From: Cycas panzhihuaensis
Lineage: Eukaryota > Cycadophyta
Direction of reading: 5' to 3'
Assembly: GCA_023213395.1 (NCBI GenBank)
Contig: CM041465.1
Location: forward strand, 188,735,741 to 188,799,740
DNA length: 64,000 bases
Shown: positions 21,741 through 33,770 of the stretch, piece after piece
Layout: each line of letters opens with the position of its first letter
Numbering within the stretch: the first letter of the stretch is position 1
The notes under the pieces: model-generated
Told to the model about the DNA's origin: nothing
The model's input: only the letters and a program-made list of their open reading frames with translations
Databases searched by the model: none
Position numbers and translations under genes: made by a program

Positions 21741-23451
21741 GGACGTAACTATAATTCATGTCTCACAAATATATTTAGTCTACTTTATATTTAATATAGC
21801 ATGTACTATACATAGTTTATAAAGCAGATGAAGGTTGTTCATATTCAAATGACCTAAGCATTGATGCCATAACTAGTCTTTTAGGAGTCTTTAAGAAACA
21901 AATACTTTTAAAGTAAAATTCTTATCCAAATCTAATGTTAAAGTAGAAGTATCAAAAGTAGAAGCTAACTTACTATAAGGACTAAATTCTTGTGACTAGA
22001 TCAAAGGTCTAGTTACTACATCAATCTTGTATAGTCCATAATGTTCATATACTAAGGCAATTAAGTTTCTATTTAGATCTATAATCAAGCATTTTCCAAG
22101 ATGATTAAAAAAAATATCAAAGTTTTACTTATTTATGTAGCTAATAAATAATATATTATGTGTCATGCTAAGTACATAGAAAATATTATTGAGATGTTAT
22201 GGAGTACCTAAATTCTTCAGTGAAATAGGAACATTATCAATCTTGGTGACCTCTAGAATAACATCATCTCTAAAAGTAACTAATTAATCTTGAGTTGGTC
22301 TTGTATCAGTGAGAAGTTCTTCTAAACTAGTCATATACCAAGAGGCACCTAAATCAATCAACTAGGGTTTGATAATATATTAAGTTATTAATGCAGCAAA
22401 GAAGAGATTTTATGAGTTGGCCATATGGCCACCTTAATTCTAATTATATCTCTAGTTTTAATACATATTCTATTGGTTGCTTTGAGGAGCATTTTGATTT
22501 TGTCTCATTAGTCCTTAATAGTTAGGTTAATTTTGCCTATGTGGTCCCTTATAATTACTGCATAAATGATTTTGATTACCCTGTATGGCAGGGTAGTTCT
22601 CAAACTATTATTATTAAAGGTTCTCTTTTTTTATAATCAAGTACAATATGACAAAGTTTTCCATAGTAGTGATAAATAATCTGAGTAGAATATGGTGGTT
22701 AAGGCTAACATTACTAATATCATTGCTAGTTCAAATTCATTAAATTAAACTATTAGGTCAACTATAGATATTATTATCTTACTTGATAATGGGTTGCAAG
22801 TGTTGATATAGAAGAGGAAGCACTTGGATTCCCTAATCAGTTTAGAATATATTCTTCTTGGAGAAGTAAACCCTTAAATATGTTGAAGTCAAGAGTGGCA
22901 AGTTGCTATGCATATGATAGATTGGATATAAGGGAATTATATCTAGGTGATCAAACATTGAATATATAGGGTATGAGGTCACTATCATCTAATAACTGAC
23001 CTAATACTATCAACTAATTCTTGATCACTTTAATCTATGATAAATTGGATGTAATAGATCTAGAAAATAGGGTAGAGTAGATTTAGGCTTTAAGCATCAC
23101 TACCCTAGCATTATCTTTCTTCTCCTAGAGTGCATAAATGATATTTAAAGGATCAGTAGAGGTAGGGACTTATTAAATGTTTTGATTGATATTATCTTTA
23201 TAAGATAAATGTAAAAAGGAAATGGCAACTTTATCAAACTCTTTAAAGGATTCTATAATATCTAGATTAGGAGGAATGAGATTCTAAAGATCATTAGGAT
23301 CTTGAGTATAAACTAGAATAGAAATTTTTCTTAAAATATAAGGCCAAAGTCTATTTATTATTAATATATTCTTAACTTATTTCTTCCAAACCAAGAAATT
23401 ATCACTACCAAAAGGTTTAATTGTATTAGCTACAACCATCTAAAATTCCAT
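21740..23451 (-). pseudogene. gag-pol: Copia-D gag, protease and pre-integrase domain
   Basis: Gag starts at ATG 23,451 (minus). SDNFLVWKKQVKNIL follows (the copia gag x-N-F-x-x-W-K pattern), then RLWPYI and a body to about 22,750, with a Gln/Asn-rich tail. The protease reads TLVDLGASWYMTS (active site 22,355-22,341), where D-S-G has become D-L-G; the Asp is kept. The pre-integrase domain (about 22,130-21,740) reads HYGLYKIDVV and LWHQCLGHLNMNNLHLLYKL, the His pair of the HHCC finger, then CETW. It stops near the (TG)n run; no integrase core of this element is seen. Confidence 0.7.
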
Positions 23452-23703
23452 AATGTCTGAAATATGTATCCTATATACCTAAAAAGGTATACTAATCTAG
23501 GATCTATGTCTCTTTATCTTTAATCCTAATAGCCCATGGTAGTTGAGATGGTTCTACCTACTCATAAGTGATAGCTTAGGGACCCATTATACCTGAAGGC
23601 ACATAGACACTATAGAAACCTTAGCCACTACCCTAACACCATTGATCCACCCATACTAGATTTATGACCTAAGTGATAGATCCTTATCTAAGGGCATACA
23701 TAA

Positions 23704-23900
23704 CAACCAAGGTACTCACCCCCTCCAAGTCTAGCCTAGTCTCCAAACTCCAAGGTTTTTTAGTATAACACCTTAGCCTACCACTCAATACACCTAATAA
23801 CTAATGTCTTTCTCTATTATTAGCAAAATTTAAAAAAGCCCACTAATATGTATAGAGTGCTAACTTCAGGGATCCTAATCATTTGCCTTATAAGGTTGGT
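23704..23900. repeat. Leader repeat block, copy 2
   Basis: Partner of 20,505-20,715, located just upstream (minus sense) of Copia-D gag. Sequence identity is moderate, with C/T and G/A differences. Confidence 0.6.
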
Positions 23901-25282
23901 ACCTAGGTTATTCAATTTGAGTATTTATCTTTTTTAATATTTAAATTTTTTTAAAATATTTTTATGATTAAAATATTAAAATTTTATGTTTTAAGTAGTA
24001 AAAATAAAAAGAATCTCTAAAGAATAAAAAATTAGAAAAATTATTTAAAATTGGCTAAAAAATAAGCTTCAAAAGCTTAAAAAATGATAAAACGATTAAC
24101 TCTAAGTTATGGACCTTTATTAAAAAGGAAATATTCTAAGGATATTCTAATTTCAATAACTTAAAGTTTTTAAACTTATAAAAATAAAAATAAAAAATGC
24201 AAGACTTGAAAGAATGAAGAAATAGGTTTAGATATAGAGGACCAAATCTCTCTGTTAGGTCTATAAAATCTCAATCTATCTCTTCTAATGAGAGGATGAT
24301 GTAGGTAGGATTAGTTTCAGTAGTTATACATAATAGTTTTATCAAGTGAATAGTGAACTACAATGATATAAATTCAATAGTTTTATCCAAATTTTACTCT
24401 TTGATTTTTTTTTTTAAAAAAATTACTTCAATAAAATTCCTTTGGAATAATAAGATTATACCCATCAAAGATCCAATCAGTAAATCATACAACTGAGTAA
24501 GTAATCCAACATAAGCCCTATTATAAATCTTTGCAACACTAAGTTTATGAAACACCTTGAATCCCAACAAATATAAAATTATTCCTAGTAATGGACTACT
24601 CTCGAACCATTGTCTCTATCTCTAAGTGTCATGGCAGTCATAGAGAAGATCATTTAATATAGAGGCTATCCATGTAGAAAATAACTCATGTAGAGGTAAT
24701 CTAAAAGTAACAACCATGTACTAGAGTCATAATGAAGTCATGAAAATAATCATATTCACGTAGTCATGCAACTCTATCTAAAAGGTATAAAAGTAAGGAT
24801 GTTAAAATAGCCATAACATAAAAAATGATGGAGTTTAATACACTAGATCAAACAAAGTTCACATTGGCATAAGCGAAAACAAGTTAAGCACATAGTATAA
24901 TTTCATTGTTGTATTCCCATACTACATAAGGTGAGAGAAAAAACGCAGCATAGATGATGAGGCACATATTCATATTATAATAACATACACTTTGGAGGGC
25001 TTGTTAGAAACTAAGATAAACCAAATTATAAGGAGAGTGAACAAGCATTTAATAGATGGGCCCTCTAGTTAGGGATTAATAGAATTAAATATAGGCATCT
25101 AAAATTCTCTCTTAATTTACCTAAAGCATATTAAGCAACCATGTAATTTCATGAGATTACTACTACAATAATAAGTCTACATAATATTTGTGGCCTATAT
25201 ATAGGATTATTACACTTCAAGTTTTGATCGATTCTATTAGAGAGAATATTAAACTGATATGCAGATATATGAATAATGTGAT
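23900..25282 (-). other. Copia-D 5' leader, non-coding
   Basis: A 1.4-kb AT-rich stretch between the PBS and the leader repeat. There is no clear reading frame on either strand. It is unusually long for a copia leader, so some unrecognised inserted sequence is possible. Confidence 0.4.
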
Positions 25283-25294
25283 GCTCTAATATCA
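25283..25294 (-). other. Copia-D primer-binding site
   Basis: The minus strand reads TGATATTAGAGC, two transitions from the tRNA-iMet site TGGTATCAGAGC, directly inside the 5' LTR. Confidence 0.75.
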
Positions 25295-25296
25295 AG

Positions 25297-25756
25297 TGAA
25301 AGGAGGGATGATCAATCCTAGTTTAGACCTAGGTTCTAATCCCACTCACACATAAAAAGTAAATATTCAATGTAAAAAATGAGGAGACAATGAATTAATC
25401 AAGACTCTAAGATAATCACACTTGTATTATTCATTTAAAGACATATTACAATATGTTTTTTAGATATAGAGCCTTGCATATACAATAAAAATAACATTAG
25501 AAGGGGTTTTAAGAATATTAAATAAAAGATCATTAAATGTGACAGTTGGCACCTTGCATGATTAAACTAAATTTATATTATTCTAATGTTATGAGCAAAA
25601 ATACCCCTACATATGTAGGCTTATAATATTAAGTTATGACTTAACCCATTCATGAAAATAATACCCTCAACATTAATCAATTATAAAATATTACAAGTAT
25701 ATAATATAATGAGATAATTAAGGATTAATGAACATTCATCATTAATTCTTCTATCA
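25297..25756 (-). repeat. Copia-D 5' LTR (right copy)
   Basis: About 460 bp with canonical TG...CA ends (TGAAAGGAGGG at 25,297; CTATCA ending 25,756), followed by CTTAC. Partner of 14,998-15,458. Confidence 0.85.
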
Positions 25757-26134
25757 CTTACTAATCCAACTTTAGGTATAATCCCTATTAAGATTAGGAT
25801 TAAAGGTTAGTATAGTGATCTTATTATATATATATTATTATTATGGAGGGAATGGTAGTAGTGGTCCTAATCTATTAGAGGTAAATGAACCTATAGGTTG
25901 GATACAAGATTAGGATTATATCTACTAAAATATTCTATCCAACTTTTGATCAAAAGTATATTATTTTAGTTCAAATGAGTCTTATTTTTGTTCAAATGAG
26001 TCCTACTTCTAGCTGGAATCCTTGATCTACTGATCTAAACTTATTAGGTCTTTGTTTAGTGCATTAATATCATCTGATATTTATTAGAATTAGACCTTAA
26101 GTTCTCAAATGTGCTCTACCTACATGGGTGCCAT
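25757..26134 (-). pseudogene. gag: Gypsy-F gag, N-terminal part
   Basis: Starts at ATG 26,134 (minus) and runs in one frame to the Copia-D target site. Its stops are almost all TAG or TAA, in a Gln-rich context. Visible segments include DDINALNKDLISLDQ and KDSS, DSFEQK, DSFELK, YTFDQKLDRIF, a heptad-like amphipathic stretch suggesting a coiled coil, then GPLLPFPP. This is the layout of the N-terminus of many plant gypsy gags (coiled coil, Pro-rich linker, then capsid core). The capsid core continues at 14,997-14,540 on the far side of Copia-D. Confidence 0.6.
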
Positions 26135-27684
26135 AGATATAAAATCCAATATTATGAATTAAAGAAAGGGATTACCAAAAAAAGGGTAAACAAGAAGAAG
26201 GGTATTCACAAAGAGATAAGACAAGATAAATAGAATGGGATTTTAAGAAGTTAGGAACTAATGAAAATGGGTAAGAAAAAAAAAATGAGAAAGGGAGAGG
26301 GGGGGGAGGTAGGGGGTGTGTAACAAGCCTAACCTTGTTACCTCTCTAATATACAAAAATAAATTAACATAACTAAGAATAAGGGGAGGTATCTATAGCC
26401 TATTAACCCCCAAAAATATATAATAAGATCACCTAGAGCACTAAGACAAGTGTAAAGAGCTTTTCCAAATAGAATAAGTGAGATTTAAGGGTGAAATTTA
26501 GGTGATAGAACCCATGGGATGCATATGTACTATTATATCCCAAAAATAGTAGTTAAAGTTACCTTAATGAAAATTCATCAGTGTGACATATTGATTAAAA
26601 TAAGACCTATGAATTTGTAAGATGACTTTGCAACTATAAACTCTTTTTTCTTTTTTAATCTTAAGTCTATTCATGCAAGTTTTGTATGAATCAAAGAAAT
26701 ATTCATAAAAGTGACCCTATGAACTCATTGTTCTATTTTTCCTTTTCTTTTCTTTTTTCCATAAATACAAGAGATGGATACTAGGGTGAAAGATTAGCTA
26801 TAATATTTTAAAATTATGTTGAAGATTTAGACAAGATATTTGAAATGATTTTAATGTTAGTTCTATCGTACAAGTTAGTGTTGTCATGTTACAAGATTTA
26901 TTATAACTATTGTAAACTAGAATTATGTGGTTTAGATTTATTGCTATTATTATAAATCAAAATTATATGGTTTATCATTATTACTTGAGATACAAATGTT
27001 TCATAGATTTAGCCACTTGTAAAAGTACAATGGTCTTAATAATCTTTTATTGGGTTTAAAAATACCTATTACTTAAGAATAGGATGTATCTAGTTCTCCA
27101 AGCCTCTCAATAGACTTTCTAGTCATGATTATCACTTGGCCCAATCTCTCAAGATACCAACTATGAAGGAAATTGATATTTGTAATCAAAATAATCATGT
27201 TGAGGTGTTTGTGAAGAGTAACTTCCTCGTACTAATCATTAATTGATACACTATAGAGGATAGGTAAATTATAGTTTATATACTCTAAGTAAGGTAGAGG
27301 AGCTTATAAGGGTCCTCTTATACACTCAAAGGTATGTGTAGGCTCAATCTTATAGCCAAATTCTATCTCAAGCCTACATAATCAATGTTATTTACTTTAC
27401 TTCATGCATAAGCAGATACATATATATGCTTAGCCAAAAATAACAGATCTTTGTGATGTTTAAAGATTCCTAATACATGGTTTGTACCTAAAACTATGGG
27501 ATATAAGAGAGAAAGAATTTTTTATCCACTTATATTTGGTTATAAAAGTTTTAAAAAATAATAATAGTAGAGAAAATAAAAAATAAAAGTGAGAGAATGT
27601 TTCTAAATTTTCAACAAAGAAAAAATAAAATCTAATTCTTTTGCTCCTCTTTTAAATCTATTTCTTTTGGTGGATTCATAACTT
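26135..27684 (-). other. Gypsy-F 5' leader
   Basis: Between PBS and gag ATG. It contains a purine-rich run (26,268-26,318, A-rich then G-rich) and no convincing reading frame. It was assigned as leader because a PBS and an LTR start lie immediately to the right. Confidence 0.45.
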
Positions 27685-27697
27685 AGCTCTGATATCA
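27685..27697 (-). other. Gypsy-F probable primer-binding site
   Basis: The minus strand reads TGATATCAGAGCT, one transition from the tRNA-iMet PBS. The adjoining sequence at 27,700 starts TGAAATGAGC, as an LTR edge would. Confidence 0.65.
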
Positions 27698-27699
27698 CT

Positions 27700-29069
27700 T
27701 GAAATGAGCTTATACTAATAATGCTCTAAATTTGAGTACATGAATAAGAATCCTAGATAATATTGTAGCACTTTATTATAATTTGGAAGATGAATTACAA
27801 AGAAGGCCTTATAAGATCACTAAAGAGCACTAAAAGAAAACTAAAAGGAGGTACTAAAGTATAAAGTCCAAAAATAATAAGACTTGATAACCTTTCCTTT
27901 ATAATAAGTTAGTGTTAAATAGGTTAGAGAGACCCCTTTGCACAAGACACCAATTAGTAAGAAAAATAATCTTAATTTCTATTGGCAAATATAAGTGACC
28001 CATACATAAATGTTAATGGCTATCACTAACCATCAAGGTCTCCTTATTTTAAGTGTTAGCTTAACCATTCATGCCTAGTGAAGAATTATGCTAGTTTTAG
28101 GTTTATAATCTTAAATATAGATTATTATTAAGGCTAACTATAAGCTAAAATATTATAGAATTTTGGGGAAATTTTGATATGCAACTATTTGTAAGGAGTG
28201 GTTAAGTTATTTATAATATTAAGCTTTTGGTATTTCATCTATTTACTTTGATCCTAGAAGGGATTATTTTAAGAGGCTCCATTGCATTGAAGATGGACAA
28301 ACTTTTATAAAAGACTTTTCTAGTTGCCTTATAAAAATTTTATAATAAAGATAAGGTTCACTATTAGATAATATTTGATTTTATTATGAAGCTATCATAT
28401 TTTTTATTATTTCATTTCCCTATACTTTGTTATATTTACTATTATATTAGTACTTCCTTTATTTAATATAATTTAGAATGATTACAAATACTATTTTCCT
28501 TCTAACTTTTAATATTTAATAGTACTTAAGTATTTCTATTATTATATACTATTCATATTAGCAAGTAACCTCTTAGGGTCTATAAGAGCATGCTATTAAC
28601 TAATTAGTATTTTAGTAAAAATCTTTAATTTTATAAGTGTAAATGATTAAATTCATGAAAATTAACTATAAATTTAAGATAAATTAACTTATGTCATAAA
28701 TTTAAAGTGATAAATTATAAGTTTTAGAGTAAAATTAAAATGTTTTAAGGGTTTCAATCTTAGACCACTATCTATTGTCATCTATAGGGCTAAAAATCTA
28801 CTATCACAATTTCTAGTGACCATAATATTTCTTAGATTTTAGGAATAACATAGACACTTTGACACACATGTAAGTATAAGTATGCTTCATTACTTTCTTC
28901 ACTTCATTAACTTCATATATCATGATTCTAGATAGTTAGAGTGTGTTGTTACTTGCTTATTTTGTTGTTTGCTAATGTATTTATAGTTGATGATGATTAC
29001 AACTTTGATCGATAGTGATTAGTCCAGCCATTGAGCTCTTTAAGAAAGAACAAATATTATTTTATCCTT
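27700..29069 (-). repeat. Gypsy-F 5' LTR and unassigned flank
   Basis: LTR-like start (TGAAATG) next to the PBS. The other end and the partner LTR were not found, so the LTR length is unknown. AT-rich sequence follows with no gene visible up to the putative Tat-H LTR at 29,070. Confidence 0.4.
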
Positions 29070-31192
29070 TGTAACATCCTTTTTTCCTTATTTTAATCCA
29101 TTAGTCCACCTTTTTTCAATATTTTTCATCCTATTCTTATTGCATCTATACTTAGACACCTTCATTAATGAGTTTTTTGCTTGATTACATGTGTTTCTCA
29201 TTAGAAAACTTTATTTTCTACCAAATTGCTAGTAGTTTTCCTTATAACAATGTTACTGTAAAGTATTTCATAGTACCATAAAAATATTCATAGTACCATG
29301 AATATATTCATGATACAACTGTCACCTACCCAAATTTAAGTTTGTCAATGATAATTGGCTTATAAATGACAATCCCATGTTGACTCTCATCAAGTTTGGA
29401 TGGCCTAAGAGACTAAATCTCACCCAAATCTTCACATCCCCATGTGATTTTATATCAATCCATGTGAAAGACTCATGAATTTTATTTGATAGTTTCTTCC
29501 ATATTACGAGCTGAAAACCACTCACCCTACACTTTGTATTCATCTACAAAATCCCCCTATTTTTCCTTTAGAAAGAGAGAGACCAAGAGAAAAGTTATAC
29601 TACATTGTTATTCTACCAAAATTCCATTAGAATTTCACAATTTTAGCTCACACCCTTTTATATTATTGGTTGCATCTTAGAGGTATGACACCACTTAACT
29701 TTGGAGACCCTTGGAGAGGAACTTACAACCATTGGTCAATTCCATCTACTTGGAATAATTAATCCTTTCTCCTTTGTATTGGTATTTTCTTTCTTAGATA
29801 ATTTTCCTTCTTATTTGCATGACATGCTTCTTGTGATTAGGTAGCTTATCTTTCCTTTTTGATATTTTACATCTTTTGGATAGTAATTTATTCTCTTGAT
29901 CCCTTTTGTTGCTTCACATACTTTTGGTTTCATTGTTGTAAAGGAGAAGGTGTCACCTAAGTACTCTTAGGAAGCCCAACAATATTTGGGGGACAAGATC
30001 CATTTTGAGGCTCTATTTTTCCCTCCTTTACTTATTTTTTTTAACACATTTTCATTTGTTTTAGAGTTTGCTTTACATAATTGAGATATTATGTTTATTT
30101 AGTTGTCTTTTGGTAGAGCATCTTCTTTGTAGGTTACTAATATTGATGCAGGAGGAAGAGGAGGTCAAGAACCCCCTCCATTATTGGCCAGTAGCTTTGG
30201 ACATCTTACTACAAGCTTTTTTAGTAGCAGACCTTCAAGAGGTAAGATCAAATCATTAAATTTACCTTCATTTCTTAATTTTGGAGCTCTCTACTCTTTC
30301 TTTCTTTTCATCATAAGTGCATCTAACAAGTAGAAATGCTATTGGATTTACTTTAGAATCACATCATAATTTTCTTTTATTGCAAATTACTTCTTAGCAC
30401 ATTGATCATAAGTTGGAGGAAGATTCTACTCAATTAGCAATAACTAACTTCACCAAGTATACCCTCTCTTACTTATTTTAGTTCATTATTTAGTTTCATT
30501 TAATAAAAAAAAGAAAGAAAGACAAAGGGAAAAAGAACAAAGAAAAAGAGAAAAGACTAAATGGTAGCTTTCTTAGGCTCATCCCTACCTTTTTCTCCTC
30601 CTATTCTTCTTTTCAAAAAAAAAAACAACAAAAAACAAAAGAGAAAAAGGGTTTGCATGTTCTTTATTATCCCCTTCCCAAAGAGAAATGAAAAAAACAA
30701 AATAAATAAAGAATATTTACATTGTTTCTCTATAATAATGTCATATTACATTATATTATATTAGGAGTAGGAGTTTAAGTCCTTTGTTTACAAACAAAAT
30801 ATAAACCCAAAGCATGAGAAGGGGATCATATTATTATGAGTCCTAAATCTGTAAGGGAACATTGCAACCATAGTTAAGGTATATTGGTTGTTTTCATTGA
30901 AAAGAAAAAGGCATATAGTTACATATAAGTATATGTTGACCATATATTCCTAAATCCAAAACCATAAGTTGATTTAAATGCACATGTATATACTAACCAT
31001 CTCTTAGTTTAGTCTCTTTTTTGTAGGCTAACATGTACTACTTACTTCCTTACACTTGTACTCAAGAAGTATATGGATGATTGAGTTAGCATTGTAGGAT
31101 TTTTCTACTTCTATTAAGTTTTTGCATAGTAAGCCTTTCACATAGATAAAAGGGATAGTAATCTACCATATTAACCCCTTTGTAGTATTTCA
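29070..31192 (+). repeat. Tat-H putative 5' LTR
   Basis: Begins TGTAACATCC and ends TATTTCA two bases before the PBS; about 2.1 kb, similar in size to the Tat-A and Tat-K LTRs. The right edge is well supported by the PBS. The left edge is inferred from the TG start only, since no partner copy is available. Short open stretches within it look incidental. Confidence 0.5.
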
Positions 31193-31193
31193 T

Positions 31194-31214
31194 TGGTGAC
31201 CATACTGGGGACTC
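31194..31214 (+). other. Tat-H primer-binding site
   Basis: TGGTGACCATACTGGGGACTC, nearly identical to the Tat-A site on the other strand at 10,974-10,994. It defines Tat-H as a plus-strand element. Confidence 0.8.
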
Positions 31215-31279
31215 ACCAATAAAAAAGCCTTTAGCACATTTAAGCATTCCTATTTCATCCCCTCATCTTAGGTTTAGAT

Positions 31280-32169
31280 AAGGTGTCCATTTTGCATCAT
31301 ATCAGGACCCTACTTTCCCTATTATACATCCAAGTTGGTTGATTTACCCTTGAATATGGCATTTCTCTTGTCACGTATGCAATCTTCCTCCCTTAGATTT
31401 TGATCCAATGTATGCCTCTATTTCATCAAGTGACCAAGAGTCACTTATAGTAGGTCATCCTTCCAACTAGGCATACCATCCTTATACCCAAGATTGGCCT
31501 CCAACAGAGGCACAATACCCTTATAAAGATCTTGCCCATGTAGGTAGTGATTCATCATATTATTCATAAGACCTAACTAAGTTTTATTTAGCTAGGTTCA
31601 CCCCTATATCCACATCATTGGGGGACCCCTACATTACGATTTTGTTTAAGATCTAGAACAAGTCCCATTTCCCTTTCCCACTCACTTGAGCCAATAAGGA
31701 GGGCATGTTCCCCCTTCTAACCAAACCTATACCCTTTCATGGGATATGATGAAAGTCATAAGGGCTAATTTGAAGTAGAGGTGGAAGAAATTTCCCTAGG
31801 ATGGGCCCATTAACTACTTTTTAGCACAACATTAGGTTCTATCTCAATCTCTCTCTCTCTACTCCAACTCAAATGACCTTATCCCCTCTTCAAGAGGTGG
31901 CTTTGACATCCATTTTTATGAGTGTTCTATTGAGTAAAGGAGTTATACAACCCTAAGCCCACCCTAGGCTATGGTAAGTATCCCTCCTTTACAAATATTT
32001 ATTCCCCAACTAAGTATAGAATCAATCACTCCCATCATCCTAACTATCATTTTACATCTTTAATATATGAGACATGGAGGAGGAATGCTTATTCACCCTT
32101 GTCTATATTAAGTGGATTCCTCCCTCTATGTCCTACTAGGTTATGCATCATAATAATGGGGGCATGGGG
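31280..32169 (+). pseudogene. gag: Tat-H gag N-terminal region, left of Copia-L
   Basis: Plus-strand decayed coding sequence with Pro, Ser and Tyr-rich character (for example LDFDPMYASISSSDQES near 31,400, then TQDWPPTEAQYPYKD). It is interrupted by several stops. Position between PBS and gag core, and resemblance in composition to the N-terminal gag of Tat-A, support the assignment. It is cut at 32,169 by Copia-L and continues at 37,494. No specific domain is recognised. Confidence 0.5.
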
Positions 32170-32830
32170 TGTTAGATAACATGACAACAATAATTTAGAG
32201 GCTAAAATTTTGATAGGTTGGCAGTGTGGTTTCCTCCCCAAACTTCTGTGGAGGGATCCAAGGGGAATGGGAGCCCCCTTTGGTTGAGGGATGCAGGGGG
32301 TGCCAAAACCCTACCAACAAAGAGGGGGTTTGGGGGAGATAACCCCTAACCCAAAAAGCTAACACTGAAAAGCATACTAAATTATAAAGAGAATCAAGGT
32401 CCTTCCTTCAAAATACCCCAAATTTAATAGTCAAGAATTGTGCCTTATATGACTCTCTCATATAGCCTAATTTAGGGTGTATTTTGCATTATGTTGATGG
32501 TGTTTAATGTATTAGATGTACTATATTAAGTAGAGATAACTAATTATTATTATTATAAGCATTCTATTATAGATTATGTATGTTTCTCCATTCTTGGATA
32601 ATAAGGATCAATACCTTTCTTGTGTAGATGTTTCCCTAGCATACTACCAGGGTTTTACCACATTATATCGAGTGTATATGTGATGCTTTGGCTTTTTAAT
32701 TTATTTATCATATTATCTCTAGTTTAAGAACTTGCATGTTAAATTTCAGTTTTGAGTCTTGTAACTAGTTACAAAATAGTTTAGATCTTGGTGGCAGTTT
32801 TTTGGTTATTGGGGCCTAGTTTTCTTAATA
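32170..32830 (+). repeat. Copia-L 5' LTR
   Basis: 661 bp, alignable with 36,827-37,493 throughout. It contains a G-rich block (32,230-32,345) where the rest is AT-rich. The last base pair reads TA where the partner has CA. Confidence 0.9.
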
Positions 32831-32832
32831 AG

Positions 32833-32845
32833 TGGTATTAAAGCC
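32833..32845 (+). other. Copia-L primer-binding site
   Basis: TGGTATTAAAGCC, two transitions from the plant tRNA-iMet site, three bases after the LTR. Confidence 0.8.
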
Positions 32846-32914
32846 ACTTTTATTTTTGTAGTAAGTTTATGAAGGTTTTGGTGTAGACTTTTTCTACACT
32901 AAATAGTAAAACTG

Positions 32915-33770
32915 ATGAATGCAAAGTTTGAGGTGGAGAAATTCAATGGCAAGAATAACTTCAAGTTGTGAAAGTTAAAAGTGTATGATGTTCTAGTATA
33001 ACAAAGTTTATACAGAGCTCTTGTAAGAAAATCAAAGAACTTGAAGGGATAGACGATGATGAATGGAATGATCTAGACAAAAGGGCTCTTATCACAATAC
33101 AATTATGCTTGGTGGACGAAGTTTTATTTAACATTGTAGGGGAGAAGACAATAAGAGGATTATGGACATAGTTGGAAGGCTTGTATATACCAAATCAACA
33201 ACGAATCGAATCTACTTGAAGAGGCAGTTGTACTCATTATGGATAAAGGAAGGTACAAAAATTGCTTATCATTTAAATATGTTCAATACTCTTATTTATT
33301 AGTTAGCTAGTATCAATATCACGATTGAGGATGAGGATAAGGCTGTTACCTTATTATGTTTATTACTAGAATCTTGGGATAATATTGTCATCTCAATTAG
33401 TTTTAGTGCTATAGATGAATTAGACTATGATTCTGTTGTGAGTGCTTTATTGATGAAAGAGGTGAGGAGGAAGTCTAATCTTGAAACCTCTACACCATAA
33501 GCTATGATAACAAGGGGTAAAATGATTGAGAGAGGACAAAACTCCAAGGACATATAAAGGTCAAAGTCAAAAGGCAATAAGAGTAAACTCAAATGTTGGC
33601 ACTACAATAAGATAGGTCACCTCAAGAAGGATTACTACAAAGGAAGGAGTTCCAAAAGAAAAGAAGATCCTACCAAGGAGGCTAATCAGGTGGAGTCAAA
33701 TCAAGGTATAAATAATGATATCTTGGTTACTTTCAATATTTCCCATTATCATCATAATTAGTTATTAGAT
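32915..33770 (+). pseudogene. gag: Copia-L gag
   Basis: Starts at ATG 32,915 (MNAKFEVEKFNGKNNFKL), the typical copia gag opening K-F-x-G-x-N-F-x-x-W-K, but the Trp is a TGA stop. Recognisable segments follow: LWT-x-LEGLY near 33,160, with a frame change at about 33,180, then AYHLNMFNTLI and EDKAVTLLCLLLESWDNI. The zinc knuckle at about 33,594-33,638 reads C-W-H-Y-N-K-I-G-H-L-K-K-D-Y-Y: two of its three Cys are Tyr, each explained by one G-to-A change. RNA binding would be lost. Stops and the frameshift make it a pseudogene. Confidence 0.75.

Larger units (their letters stand above)
14998..25756 (-). mobile_element. Copia-D: Ty1/copia element, minus strand, containing Copia-C
   Basis: LTRs at 14,998-15,458 and 25,297-25,756 align throughout and are flanked by CTTAT and CTTAC, a 5-bp target duplication with one C-to-T difference. 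A tRNA-iMet-type PBS (25,294-25,283, minus, TGATATTAGAGC) sits just inside the right LTR. Gag, protease and the pre-integrase domain lie at 23.45-21.74 kb; RT and RNase H at 16.95-15.46 kb. The intervening 17-21.7 kb is mostly another copia (Copia-C), so the original integrase is missing or displaced. The span of over 10 kb is explained by nesting. Confidence 0.82.

Noticed and set aside
29322-29543. 73-residue minus-strand open frame in the putative Tat-H LTR
   Set aside because: No domain or neighbouring coding signal. It lies inside LTR-like sequence and looks incidental.
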